Of a stretch of 64,000 nt of DNA, positions 45,421-56,940 are shown in pieces; within the stretch, counting starts at the first letter, position 1; every line of letters starts with the position of its first letter. Under the pieces are notes generated by a model. It did not search any database. It was not told where the DNA came from and saw only the letters and a list, made by a program, of their open reading frames with translations. The stretch is from Byssothecium circinans (lineage: Eukaryota; Ascomycota; Dothideomycetes; Pleosporales; Massarinaceae), in contig ML977037.1 in assembly GCA_010015675.1 (NCBI GenBank), forward strand, positions 1 to 64,000, written 5' to 3'. A program made the position numbers and the translations under genes.

Positions 45421-45629
45421 CCAGAAGATGACCAACTCTTCAGACTGTTTGTCCGAATACATGGTGTATCGATTTTGCAGCTATGTTATGCCTATCATTA
45501 GGAAGGCGAAGAAAAAACCAATCCCAACGACGACGGCTACTCCCCATCAGTGTTGCTCACTAGGTCCCGGAATACGCACTCACCATATCCGACGCCGACT
45601 GGGAGCGTTGTAGTTGCAGAGACCGCCAT

Positions 45630-46515
45630 TCTAGATACGTACAACACTTGTAAAATGTCACAATTCCCGTCTTTCCATTGACGTCCTAAAACGCGCCGAA
45701 CGTTAGAAAGAAAGATGGTTCGACATCATCCGCAGGGAGTGATAACGGCTGGGAAGACATTCCCCTGCCTCACGATCCATTCTGTATGGCTATGGAACCC
45801 TAGCGGGACATAAATCGACAATAATGCTCCTGAGGCGAGAGCATTTTGGGATTAGGAAGGTGATAAGAGTGAATAGCAGCCGTTGAGATGCATGGTCTTA
45901 TCTCACCAATGATGTCAACACGCTAGAGCAAAAGTGCACTAGCCCGATATCTGATTTATGGATCGCAACATCAATCTTCTACGCATGTACTTCCAGTGTC
46001 TTCATCATGGAATGTCACCAATGACGGCACAAGCCTCCACTGTGGGGAAGAATCTTGGTTGTTGAGGGTCGAGTTGGCGACTTGTGATAGAAAGATTACT
46101 AATAGCGGAGTACTAGTTTCATACGGGAAATGCTACCACATCTGCAGTGAAGGGCTACTCAATCAAACGGTGTAGAAGGGTAATATGGCTCGCGATACCG
46201 CACCGTACTCTTTTCTCCGCTGGTACACATGATGTTTTCATCTGGAGGCTATTTCTCAAACCTCGCCGCTGCCTCTTGTTGGCATTTCGCTCTTGCTGTA
46301 GCTATTCACGCAGTTCACTTAAAATAAACGCCTCTCCGCCTCATTTAGCTGCCCCCGGCACCTCATTCGGGACACGCATTGGCTTCCTTCATTCAATCTT
46401 CCCCATTCATTCCCCAATACAACCATTTCACTCTCTCGGATCTACCTCACCAGCGCAAGGTAGTACCGCAGAGCCACAGCAACCTGCACTCGTGGGCACC
46501 AAAACAGCCACCCAC
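45630..46515. other. Intergenic between pseudogene and second 2EXR-like gene
   Basis: About 890 bp between divergent start codons. An open frame runs into the second 2EXR-like gene from 46147, but the sequence before 46516 lacks conserved protein features and looks like leader. No repeats recognised. Confidence 0.4.
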
Positions 46516-47327
46516 ATGGAGCATTCGAGGGTTGAAGAGACGAAGAAGGACGCGCCCAACACTGTTCTGGACAGTGGTCTAGTCAGGATGGGCGAGCACA
46601 AGGTCACGACCCTTCCGAATGGCCTGGTCAGCTTGGAGAAAACACCGACACACCTTGTAGGAACGTAAGTCTTCGAAATCCTTCTAGCTTCCCAGGTTGA
46701 AGCTAATCCTGATTGCATACAAGTGTCAAGCGCAACAGCCTCGCGTCGCCCTTACTCCGCCTTCCGACGGAGATCCGAGAGGTGATATGGCAATATGCGA
46801 CAAGTCATCGTGTGTCAATCGCCCAGGTGGAAAATCAGAAAACGCTGAGAGTATATGAAGTACAAGGACATGGAAAGCCAGCGGAGCGAAACTACGAACC
46901 TAGATCGTGTTTCCGTCTACCAGAAGTCAGCCGGCAAATCTACTCCGAGACAGCAACCCTCGTCTATTCCAACACCATCTTTGGTTTCGGACTGGGCCTC
47001 CACAAGAATTTCGAACTTGTGAGGACCTGGGCCGATGGCCTCGTACAAGCCCAGCGTAACGCCATCACTGATGTGTCTGTCAACGCTATTGAGTTCTTCG
47101 TCATACGGAAAGCACTTTTTTCTCAGAAAGATCTGGTGCCGATGCGCAGAATTTTCCCGGCTCTTCAGCGTATCCACGTTTCCGACGAGCTCTTCGAAAT
47201 AGGGATTAACGTCTTAGCGATGCATGATCCGCGGTATGTTACGTTGGAAGGGAAAGCTGAGCACTACCGGAGGTGGATCAAAGGGATGTTTGGGGGGAGC
47301 GTTGAGCTCATCTTCACAAGAGGTTAA
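46516..47327 (+). CDS. Second 2EXR/DUF7730-like fungal protein
   Basis: Exons 46516-46664 and 46724-47327 (59-nt intron) give 250 residues. The start at 46516 (MEHSRVEETKK) is chosen because it is the last plausible ATG before conserved sequence; the frame extends further upstream without support. After the intron the protein reads RNSLASPLLRLPTEIREVIW, the family signature. It then reads FRLPEVSRQIYSETATLVYS, parallel to FHLPAVCRKIYLETATLTYS in the gene at 40844-41953, and ends RWIKGMFGGSVELIF. It is shorter because it lacks the Ser/Thr-rich insert. Function is unknown; F-box-like adaptor activity is only a hypothesis. Confidence 0.8.
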
Positions 47328-47837
47328 GGCGCGCATGACAAGGTTGCGAGATTCTTGTGTTGAGGATCAAACGGTGTGGAGGAAAGCAGCCGACTGGTAT
47401 TCACGGTCGAGTATGGCGACAACCTACTAACCGACTGCAGCAAAAGATATCTTCAACTGCGTCACTGGCATGGGCCGGCTTCAACTTGAATGGTTTAATT
47501 CCTTGCCTAAGGTATGCTCTCCCCAAAGCATTGCGCATCAAAAACCCATGGAATGTATGATGGAAAAAGGGGGTCTGCAGGCGGGCGTCAATCAAGTCTT
47601 CTTAAACCAACAAGGATAATAATCTTGAATTACCTACATGTAATGAGTGATGGATGGATGCTACTTATTTTTGTAAACAATTGTTTCTCTGTCGGCACCT
47701 AGGCGTCTATATGTACTTTGTATAGCCGATGTGTTCCCGCTTTCAAACCATGTATTAACCAACCAGGGGATATCTAGCCCATATCGAAAGCAAAGCCCAT
47801 AAACACCATATATGCGTATGCATCACCTCACAGCCTT
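47328..47837. other. Convergent intergenic region
   Basis: About 510 bp between two convergent genes, presumably both 3' UTRs. No gene or repeat recognised. Confidence 0.45.
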
Positions 47838-50271
47838 CTACTCCTCCTTTCTAAGCTCGCCCTCTGAGTTCCGATCACCCTCTCCGCCTCCTCCGCTCAC
47901 CTGGCCCCTTGCCATCTCACTCCACTCACCAGCTGTAGCATCTATACCTCTCTTCTGCACAACATGCCCATCCTCTCTCCTCTTGTAGAAATCCCCCTCC
48001 TCGATGCCCTCGCATCCTTTAGGTACGCGGCACACTTTCCTCGCTTCTTCGCCCGCTGTCTTCCACAATACCTCACGGACCTCCTTGCCTACTTTTTCAA
48101 TTGAATCCATGGCCCATATCACATCAAGATGCTCGTATCCTTCGATAATCTTGGAGTGAACGACGTCGACATACGGTTCGCGGTTTCTTTCAAATCGGCG
48201 GAGAAGACGTCTACCATCGACTAATGCATCGGAGCCGCAGACCCAGAGGGCAAATGGCGGCGTTTTAGGACCGTACCAAGCGTACTTTGAGCGATCCGAA
48301 CCAGTTCGGCTCTTGCGAGCTTGTGTTGGCTCAGACCCCGGCTTGTCGTCATCGCTGCTATCAGACGACGACTGTGCAGACTTTTGATCTTCTCGCTCAT
48401 CTTCTTTATCCTCGATGGTCTTTTCTTCGCGTGTAGCAAGGATACATTTCTGCTTCGCGAAACACTCTCGCCCAAGCCACCATCGCATGCTCTCGGCACT
48501 GACATAGACCGGCGCAAATTGAAACATACGGTCCCTTAGATCGCGTTCCCAGCGCTCATCCGTCCAGTCGAAGAGGAAGGAGAAGACCTGGTATCCCATG
48601 GCGCCATAGAACTTTGGCGGGAGGACAGAGTGCATGATCATCATGAAGGGAATAAAGGCGTGGATGCCGAACATTGCGCGGAACATTCCTGGGCTGATCA
48701 CGCGCATGAACTTGAGGTACATCTTGCCGATGAGCGGGCCTGCGTACGCAGCGGGAGCAAGCGCACAAAAGACGCTGATCTTCTCGCCGATGTCGGGGCG
48801 TTGCTCTTTTGCGAGTGCTACCAGAGTCTGCGTTGTCCCTTGGCTGTGGGCGATGAGACCGAGCTTCTCAAAGCCAGTTTCAGAAAGTACGCGTGAAATG
48901 AGTGCTGGCAAGTCAAATAGACCCATTTGCCGTATGTTCCACGACCACATTCTGGGGTCGTTGTACTTCAGCATGCTGTGTCGAGGTTTGAAACCGCAGC
49001 GATTGTTTCCTAGCCAGACGTCATAGCCTGACTTTACCAAAAAGAAGGCAAGACTATCATCGTCGTTCGTGCAGTAAGCGCCTGCAGATTGAAGAAGGCC
49101 ATGGATCATGAGAATAGGATATTTCTTGTCTCCAGGTTTGTGTTGAGAAGCATCGCTGGAGTTGCTGTTGTCGGGAAATGTCTCTGGAGAGTGAGGTGTA
49201 CGCTGTGAGTCCTTTGTCCGTCTGTACTCTCGCGGGTTGTAGATGTGCCACAGCTCTATTATGAAGCCATCTTCCGTCTGCACTTCGAAGACTTCGCAGT
49301 CGAGCCCAACGCGCCGAGCGTAGTAGCGTACATCGCAGGGAATCCTGTCCTAAGTAGAGGGTATGAAGTTAGCAAATCTCATCCAGAGGGATGTCAATAT
49401 GCTCCGTCTCAACTCCTAGATAGGAAGATCTGAACTCTAAGAGCTACGTCAAGTGTTTAGTGCACTTTGTACCCAAGAGGTTACGTACGGGTCCGCCTTC
49501 GAGAGGGATGAACTCTTCTTTTTCGTCTCCTTCCTCGCCATCGTTGGTGCGTTTCTGAATTTCGTTCTCCTTCCCCTTCTGCCAAGATCTTTCTTCTATT
49601 CTTCGCGCTTTTCGTCTTCTCTCCTCCTCATGGAAGAATGGTCTCTTCTTATTTGGATCTCTGAACGTGAGTCGCATCCATACTCGTCCAGCTAAGACTG
49701 GTATGCTTGTGAATAGCGCTCCTAGAATGATGACCAAAAGAAAGCATAGTGAGAGTATCGACGAGGATAGTCGGAACAGCCAACATTGAACTCGTCGCAT
49801 CAACGTCGGCGGTCCGTACATGGGTAGCGGCGGGAACAAAGGATTTGTTTTCGACGGCGGCTTTTGTTGTATTAACGGGGCGTCTGTCTCTCCTTCTCCT
49901 CCTGGTTTCTGAGGGGTATGAGCGCCGTGGACGGTTCCATCTTTAGATACCCGCGCTTTTATCTGCTTAGGTACACCTTCTGAGGGATGGGCTTCGTCGA
50001 TGGCATCTCGAAGCTCATTGAGTTTCTTTGCTTCTTCTAAAGGTACTGCGGGCAATCTTTCCCCGTCAGCTGTTTGAATGACCGGGTCCTGGGTGGTAAC
50101 AAATTTCGCCTCGATGGCCTGGGTTGAGCCTGTTGCGTCGCTCTCTTGGTTCGGAGCATATTGGCCTAGCCGTTCCGCTTGTTGTGCGAACTCGATCGCA
50201 GCCTTCGTCTTTGATTTTGTCTTCTCGTGCGCGTTCGCAACCTTCTCTTTGACCGTAGTGACGGTGGGCAT
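47838..50271 (-). CDS. Membrane-anchored alpha/beta-hydrolase lipase (steryl ester hydrolase-like)
   Basis: Exons 50271-49489 and 49349-47838 give 764 residues; the 139-nt intron is the introner-like copy 1. The N-terminal about 160 residues are hydrophilic and helical, followed by one membrane segment at about 167-195 (LSSSILSLCFLLVIILGALF). The lipase part starts at CDVRYYARRVGLDCEVFEVQ and continues TEDGFIIELWHIYNP, as in acid-lipase/steryl-ester hydrolases. Oxyanion-site sequence ILMIHGLLQSAG is followed by the nucleophile motif AHSQGT (Ser at about 430), an Asp in GSDALVD and a His in GYEHLDVIWA, completing the triad. A charged, Ser-rich insert sits near 580-630. Related yeast proteins (Yeh1/Yeh2/Tgl1) act on steryl esters at lipid droplets or the plasma membrane; the exact substrate is inferred. 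Confidence 0.9.
49350..49488 (-). mobile_element. Introner-like element (intron copy 1) in the lipase gene
   Basis: A 139-nt phase-0 intron with donor GTACGT and acceptor TTAG. It contains GGGTACAAAGTGCACTAAAC, a central AGATCT/CCTATCTA block and TTTGCTAACTTC, in the same order and spacing as the long introns in the neighbouring DUR3-type pseudogene. It is intact and joins IPLEGGP to DRIPCDVRYYAR without disturbing the lipase frame. It is more than twice the usual intron length here. Confidence 0.65.
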
Positions 50272-50969
50272 GGTAGCCAGATAAAATCCACGAGATTAAC
50301 AATAAATTGGAGCTCAAGGGGAGAGAGGCATGGAAGCAGAAGAAAAGAAGTTCGAAATCCATGGATTGGATCGCAGCACTTGCATATGTGGCTGACGACC
50401 GTCTGTTTGATTCACGGTTGCTGTGGCACTCATATTGGTCGATGATGTCAGGTTGGACATAGCGCCACAGCCTAGTGTCAATCTGGAGACGTTAAGAGCA
50501 CGTGCTCCAAGTGAAGTACTAGATGTTGTATCCCCCTTGAATAGGTTTTATGGGATTCTTTGATACCATTGATTCTACAACCCCTTTACATCCGACTCCT
50601 ACACACAAGAGCCTGCGTGGCTAGTGGGGACAGAGGACCCGGGTGGACAAGTTGCAAGTTGTACCACTAACTGCGACCATGTCGACGCGATCGGCTTGGC
50701 GCATACTTGCTCGAGAGCTTTCATGTGAAAGCAGAAATGAAGCGCGCAAGAGGTCTTGTAGCAGTAACAAGAAGGAGAAGAAGAAGCCCGTATTGAATTG
50801 ACGTGGAGTTTCACGCGTAAAGAACACTCGGCTGCCCAAGTATAAGTCCAGTCTGCCGAGGCATGATTTCTCTTGGCACTATCGGAACCGCAATGCGATG
50901 CTGAGATGCTGATGAGCAGCTCCACTCTCTGCATACCGCTCTTCTGAGCTATTTGTTCTGGTATAGACG
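50272..50969. promoter_or_regulatory. Divergent promoter lipase / PEX6
   Basis: About 700 bp between two divergent start codons; both genes relate to lipid use or peroxisomes. I saw no specific operator. Short minus-strand frames across it have no family features. Confidence 0.45.
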
Positions 50970-53900
50970 ATGGAGGTGCAGAATGGAGCCCCCCATCCGC
51001 GCAAGAGGAGGCGGAGAAGGCGTCTCGACCGGCCCCCCATATCAGCGCGACTGCTGCTCGACGACCGCATGAAGGGGGAAGAGGGCGTGCTGTCTGAAGA
51101 TCTCTTTGCCGACCTCTTTCCTTGGGCGAGAGGCGCAGGTATGTACTCCAAAGGTATTAGCATTCCGAATTTAATCGAGGTGTTGTAGGTGCAAATGGCC
51201 ATTTCGAGTCAACCCCCGTCCACTACGTTGCCATCACGCCCTGGCTCCCGAGCTCCATCGTTGCTTCCCAGAACGTTCCGTGGACTATCCTGCCTGTGAG
51301 ATCTACTGCAAAGGACGTCAACACCGCTGCGCGGCCGCATTCATCTCTCCAAGTCCCGGCGTCCTCCCTCGCGCTCCAATCTTTCTCTCACACACTTCAC
51401 ACGCTCGCGCCAAACAAAATTCAGAGACGGGACACGCCCATTGAGATCCGCATATACGATGTGGTACCGCTTGGTCTAGACACCGCATACGTAAACTTGG
51501 ACACAGAAGCACTGAGAAAGCTGGACGAGGTGCATGCAAAGTTCGGCGGCGGCTTCAGCGGCACACGATCTAATGGCGGGGCGAAAGGCCCCAAGGACAG
51601 ATTCTTGAAGGCGAACGGCTATGCTGGGAAGAACGCGACCGGTGTGGATCAGGCTGCTCAAGAGCAAGTGTGGAAGAATGCCGTGCGAGAAGCGCTTCAA
51701 GCTCCTACCGTTGTTCACTCAGGAGACCTGCTTCCCTTGCCTCTGCCTGCGCATCCCATTACCCACGTCCCGCCACCTCCCGCCAAGATTACCGCATGCG
51801 AACCGCTTTCGCAAGGTCTTCTACTGCCCAGCACGCGAATTGTTGTACTGCAGTCACATCGCGCCTCGAAAAACGTGCAGATTCTGCCTCCCGCGAAACC
51901 AGCACCGATAGCAAATGGATTCGGAGACGATGAATCGGAAGACACATCGAACGAGCAGTTCTATTCAGCAGCAGAGGATCGGACTCCATCGCAGAACAAC
52001 AGCCCGCCAGACGAAGAGTCTGCGGACCAGCTGGACTCTGAACTTTCAGGGTCCGATGCCGGCGATCTCTCGGACGATTCTGAAGACATCATCTCTTTGA
52101 ATGCCCCTCTACTACCACCACAGTCATCTGGGGTGCTTTCCGCGTTCAGTTCTGCGACTCCACGACCTGGCAACTTTCACACCAACGGAATTGCCACACC
52201 TGGCTCAGTCTTCTCCAGCTTTACAGCAACAACTGCACGAGGCGGTCCTTCATCCAAGAGCAAAGTATTCAAAGCGCATGGGCTTTTGCAGACTATACCG
52301 GATGAGTTGGTTCACCCTAAGCCAGGTGCTGATGATGATGAAGAGACGCGCGTCTTCGTCGATACCAATACCTTGGTCAAGGTGGGCTGTTTCTCGGGCG
52401 ACTGGGTAAAGATTGAGGTGACACCAGAACCCTCGAACCACCCGCTCTTTGGCCTGGGTGCCTTTGGCGCCGAGCACGACGACAATCCTGAGTGGCGTCC
52501 AGTGCGGATATACGGGCTGCCAGAGGGCATGACGAAGAAAGTTGCGCGTTATGCTGTCAATAAGTCCGATGACTGGGATATCCGATCCAGTTTTTCAGGG
52601 TTCCAACCATCCAGCACTTCCCTGCAGGCTTACCTTTCACCTATTCTACTCGCAAATATGGGGAGTCCTTCTCATCTTCGTATCACGACTCTGGCCCCAC
52701 ATCAGCCTCCGCATCTGTCACGAGGTGCCATTCAGAAGACGCGGCTGACTAGTTCTTCGCTGCCACCCTCTGCGAAAGAAGTCACACTGTTGAAGCTCTC
52801 TACACCTCTTTCGTCAGAACGACTCTTACAACCTAGCTTGTTTGCCGCACTCAAAGATTACTTTGAGCAGAAGCGACGGATAGTGAAGACAGGTGATCTG
52901 ATCGGCGTTGCCATTGATGAATATCTCGGCCGTGCAGTGTTCCAAAATGCGAACGAAGACGAACCGACAAGTGATGAACTTTTGTCAAGACCGAGAACGG
53001 GAGAAGGCGAAAAGTATGCGACTGCTGAAAGCCACAGCCCGAAGGTCGTCACCTGGTTCAAGATCGGCAACGTCACATCATCGTCAACCGAACCTAGGGA
53101 AGGTGACGAGCTTGATATGTGGGGCGGTGTTGTGCGCGTCGACGCGGCAAGCACAAAGATGGAGATGAACGGTAGTGAGCAGGGTAAAACGCCCGCTCCT
53201 CTGAACAGCACCTGGCAGTACTACCTAGGAGCAAAGCGACCACCAGCTGGGGCAAGCCATAAACCTTTGGCAATCGAGGAGCTGCCTAGACCCTACATTT
53301 CCTCTCTTCGAAGAAGACTGAGAGAACTAATCTCGGCTGCTACAAGCCCCAGAGCGATACATCTAGGGCTTCCACCCGTTGCAGTTCTCATCACATCAAC
53401 CCAGCGTGGAATTGGGAAGGCGACCGTAGCTACAAAGGCTTGTGAAGATCTTGGACTGCATACTTTCTCCATCGATGCGTTCGACATACTCAGTGAAGGA
53501 GGCGCAGGTGATGTCAAGACCGAAGGTTTCCTCAAAGCAAGAGCAGAGCGCGCTTTAACATGCGGTGCCGAATTCACTGCACTTTTAGTCAGGCATGTTG
53601 ATGCCCTCAATGCTGACCGAATGAATACCGCTCTCAAAGAGATTCTGGCAGACTCGCGGGTGCTCGTCGCAACTACTACAGATATCGACAAAGTCCCAGA
53701 AGGCATACGCGGTCTCTTCACTCATGAGATCGAAATGTCCGCTCCAGATGAAGGTGAAAGACAAGGAATCTTGCGAAGCATTATCGAAGACTCCGGAATT
53801 CGACTGTCGCCAGACGTTGATCTTTCTAGCGTCGCCGTCAAGACTGCAGCCCTTGTCGCTGGTGACCTCGTTGATGTGGTTGACCGAGCCCTAGTAGCCA

Positions 53901-55350
53901 AGCGAAACCGCATTGAAGCGCTTGCAAAGACTGCCTCACAAGACGCATCCCCTACAGAGGCAGTTACCACAAGAGACATCGAGCTTGCAGGTGGTTACTT
54001 TAGCAACAGCTTGACTAAAGCCGACTTTGATGGTGCGGTGGACGCAGCACGCAAGAACTTCGCGGACGCCATCGGAGCACCCAAGATACCGAATGTAGGC
54101 TGGTCAGACGTTGGTGGTCTCTCGCATGTTAAGGACGCCGTCATGGAAACGATCCAACTACCACTCGCACGTCCAGAACTGTTTGCCAAGGGCATGAAGA
54201 AGCGCAGCGGTATCTTGTTCTACGGGCCACCCGGAACAGGAAAGACGTTGCTCGCCAAAGCCATAGCCACCGAGTTCTCCCTCAACTTCTTCAGCGTCAA
54301 GGGACCCGAATTGCTCAACATGTACATTGGTGAGTCTGAAGCCAACGTACGGCGTGTGTTCCAGCGAGCTCGCGACGCACGGCCTTGTGTTGTGTTCTTC
54401 GACGAACTGGACTCTGTTGCACCAAAACGTGGAAACCAGGGTGACAGTGGTGGCGTCATGGATCGCATTGTCAGTCAATTGCTCGCCGAGCTCGACGGCA
54501 TGAGCGATGGCGGAGAAGGCGTCTTCGTCATCGGCGCGACGAACAGACCAGACTTGCTGGACCAAGCTCTGCTGCGTCCAGGTCGTTTCGACAAGATGCT
54601 GTATCTCGGAGTCTCAGATACGCACGAGAAGCAGCAAACCATCCTCGAAGCGCTTTCTCGCAAGTACGTATCTTCTCATTCCCATCTCCTTTCATTACCA
54701 CATGCTCACATGCTTGTTCTAGGTTCATACTCCACCCAGACCTCTCCCTCCAGCGCGTCGCCTCAAACTTGCCCTTCACCTACACCGGTGCTGACATGTA
54801 CGCCCTCTGCTCCGACGCTATGCTCAAAGCCATTACACGACAAGCCCGCGCTGTCGACGAAAAAGTCAAAATATATAACGCTTCCCACACACCCCAAATC
54901 ACTATCGCATACTTCTTCGACCATTTGGCTACAGACGAAGACACCGCTGTCATGGTCACTGAGCAAGACTTTATCGATGCGCATAGAGAGCTCGTGCCGA
55001 GTGTTAGCGCGGATGAGCTGCGGCATTATGATCGTGTGAGACGGACGTTTGAGGGTGCGGGAAAGAAGGAGGACAAGAAAACGGAAGAGGGCCAGAACGG
55101 TGGAGGTGGGGGTTCGTGGAAAGGGAAGGGGAAGGCGGCTGTGAGGGATGCTGATGAGGCGGGCAGTGTTGTCATTCATACGGAGAATATTGATATGAAT
55201 GGCGATATAGGTAGCAGCGGAAGTGGAGGTTCAAGTGGTAAAGGAAAGGGAAAGGCACCGGTTGGGAACCATGCGGGTAAAACTAGTGTTGATATCGCCG
55301 AGGGAGGGTTTGGCGATGCAGCGCAAGATGATGGCGATCTTTATTCTTGA
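50970..55350 (+). CDS. PEX6: Peroxisomal biogenesis AAA ATPase Pex6
   Basis: Exons 50970-51138, 51189-54663 and 54723-55350 (introns 50 and 59 nt) give 1423 residues. Pex6 forms a hexamer with Pex1 that pulls ubiquitinated Pex5 out of the peroxisomal membrane. The N-terminal half is adaptor-like with a Ser/Glu-rich disordered stretch. The D1 AAA module is degenerate, with STQRGIGKAT in place of Walker A at about 789. D2 is intact: Walker A GPPGTGKT at about 1069, the Pex6-typical LLNMYIGESEANVRRVFQRA, Walker B VVFFDELDS at about 1124, and the VAPKRGNQGDSGGVMDRIVS and DQALLRPGRFDKMLYLGVSD motifs. The last exon completes the D2 lid (FTYTGADMYALCSDAMLKAI). The Gly/Lys-rich tail is longer than in yeast. 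The pattern of dead D1 and active D2 is normal for Pex6. Confidence 0.96.
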
Positions 55351-55588
55351 TAGTCTGCGTAGGCATTATGTCAAAGGCTGTAGATATTGTATTTGTAGAG
55401 CATATCATTATGTGTACTGTACTTGCTTCTCGACCCTCATAAATATATGTCAAAATTCCGAAACCGCTTTCCTGAGCTCAGGTCGTGGAAATATAGCATT
55501 ACAAGAGTTCTGCTCAGCATAATTTCCAATCCATCCCATCCCACACACCACATCTTCTCACCACTCACAACCTCCCCTTCTCCGTGCG

Positions 55589-56303
55589 TCAAGCCACATT
55601 CTTCTCCAACCACTCCTCCCACTGCTCTCTAGTCCAACTACTCGAAATCTCCCCCGCCACGACGCCATCAAACACCACCGTAGGCGTAACATGCACGCCC
55701 ACCAACCGATTCGCCTTAACCTGCACCTTGACATCGGCCGTAACCCCATTCCCCGTATTCAAGCTGCCATCCGCCGCAGGCTCGTCCGAAATCCTCAACA
55801 ACCCCAGCACCTTGTCCTCATCCACGCCGACACTCCCCGCGATCCTGGCGAGCCGCTTGTACGTATTATTCCGCGTCTCGTTGACGACGTTGACGTCGAA
55901 GAAGTCGGCCTGCTGCGCGAACAGCTTCTCGGAGAAGGGGAAAAAGGCGTCAGGCGAGAGTTTGAGGACTGCGAGGCCGGCTTCGTGGACGAGTGTCGAG
56001 GACGGGTGCCAGGGCTGGATCTGCTGGCGGAAGATTGTGATGACGCGGTCGCTGTATTTGGTGAGCAGCGTGTCGCGCAGGGGGGTTGTGTAGATGGTGT
56101 TGAAGAGTTTGGCGCTGAAGGGGCAGACGTAGTCGAGGTCTGGGGGGTTCCGTTGGCTTGGGTTAGCTTCTTGTTCTTGTTCTCTGAAGAGGGACTGGAT
56201 TGGAATTTGATGGGAACGTACAGAGCTCTAGTGTGTGCACGGCTTTGGGTGTGATGGAAGAGGAGGCTAGTTTCTGGCCGGCGAACTTGGGTGCGAGGGC
56301 CAT
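55589..56303 (-). CDS. DSBA-like thioredoxin-fold protein
   Basis: Exons 56303-56222 and 56139-55589 (82-nt intron, CTAAC branch site) give 210 residues. The fold is visible from the strand HTLELYLDYVCPFSAKLF, with a CPFS site (a single Cys, CxxS) instead of CxxC, then TIFRQQIQPWHPSSTLVHEA, a helical insert domain, and the cis-Pro strand GVHVTPTVVFDGVVAG. Such 2-hydroxychromene-isomerase/DSBA-like proteins act as oxidoreductases or glutathione-linked enzymes; with one Cys a classic disulfide oxidase is unlikely. No signal peptide, so probably cytosolic or mitochondrial. The gene converges on PEX6 with 238 bp between stops. Confidence 0.85.
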
Positions 56304-56940
56304 GGCTGCGGTTGTGTTTGGGTATATGCTCTTTTTCAATCTGTAATGATTGGGACGACTGTGTGCGAGGAGAGGAGTTCGAGGGGTACTCGCGTTCTAA
56401 TGACGAATATAAGACGTCGGACAGGGGCGGGAGCACGTAATTGCTGTTTTTTGGAGCATTCCCCAAAAGCAGGAGCTATCGTGGGGATGTATGACGACAG
56501 CGGGGTACAATTCCACGTGCTCTAGCTTTCCCCTCCTCCCTCACCCAAACACACGCCACAGCGACACGCTCAAATCAACAATCTTGCGCATGTTGGAGAA
56601 AAGCTGCATTCATAATGAGAAGAACCAAGGATATATAGTGATAGGAGAGGGTGTATCGACGCGAGACGCCCAAAGCCAGCCGAACCCGTAACAAATGTAC
56701 AAATCCGTCGTCCTACGCCAACCCCTATCTCGGATATCCTCGTGCAAAATACCTGACATTCAAAACATACCACGGCAGATACCGCCCACCAAAACCCTTG
56801 CGAAAGGGTAGATGTCCGTAACGAAACATCTTGATATGGCGTGATGAACCAAACGCCACCATCCGCGAGAACGGATATCAAAACACAAACAAGAGAGTGC
56901 AATACATCAAGGGAACGTGCAAGGACCGCTCGGAAGGTGT
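56304..56940. other. Intergenic region
   Basis: About 640 bp between the start of the DSBA-like gene and the SIN3 stop, both on the minus strand. It should hold the promoter of the former and the 3' UTR of the latter. No further gene seen. Confidence 0.45.

Larger units (their letters stand above)
42859..45629 (-). pseudogene. Broken DUR3-type urea/polyamine permease (SSS family)
   Basis: Conserved stretches of a fungal DUR3-like sodium:solute symporter run in order from 45629 to 42859: LPVGVGYG, NTASRSVKPGLIASGIVLAW, GPFWYAAGATVQILMFSILA, the CHAYLEIIYARYG part, [111 protein letters not shown] and FFTAWVVISFLWVFGS. The frame is broken by stops at 45481-45483, 43956-43958, 43935-43937 and 43773-43775. 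Frameshifts are seen near 44980, 43735 and 43240, and an insertion of about 260 bp lies near 44680-44940. Three of the four stops fit C-to-T or G-to-A changes (Trp or Gln codons), as repeat-induced point mutation (RIP) would leave. Several ordinary introns remain recognisable. It cannot encode a working permease as read. Confidence 0.85.
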
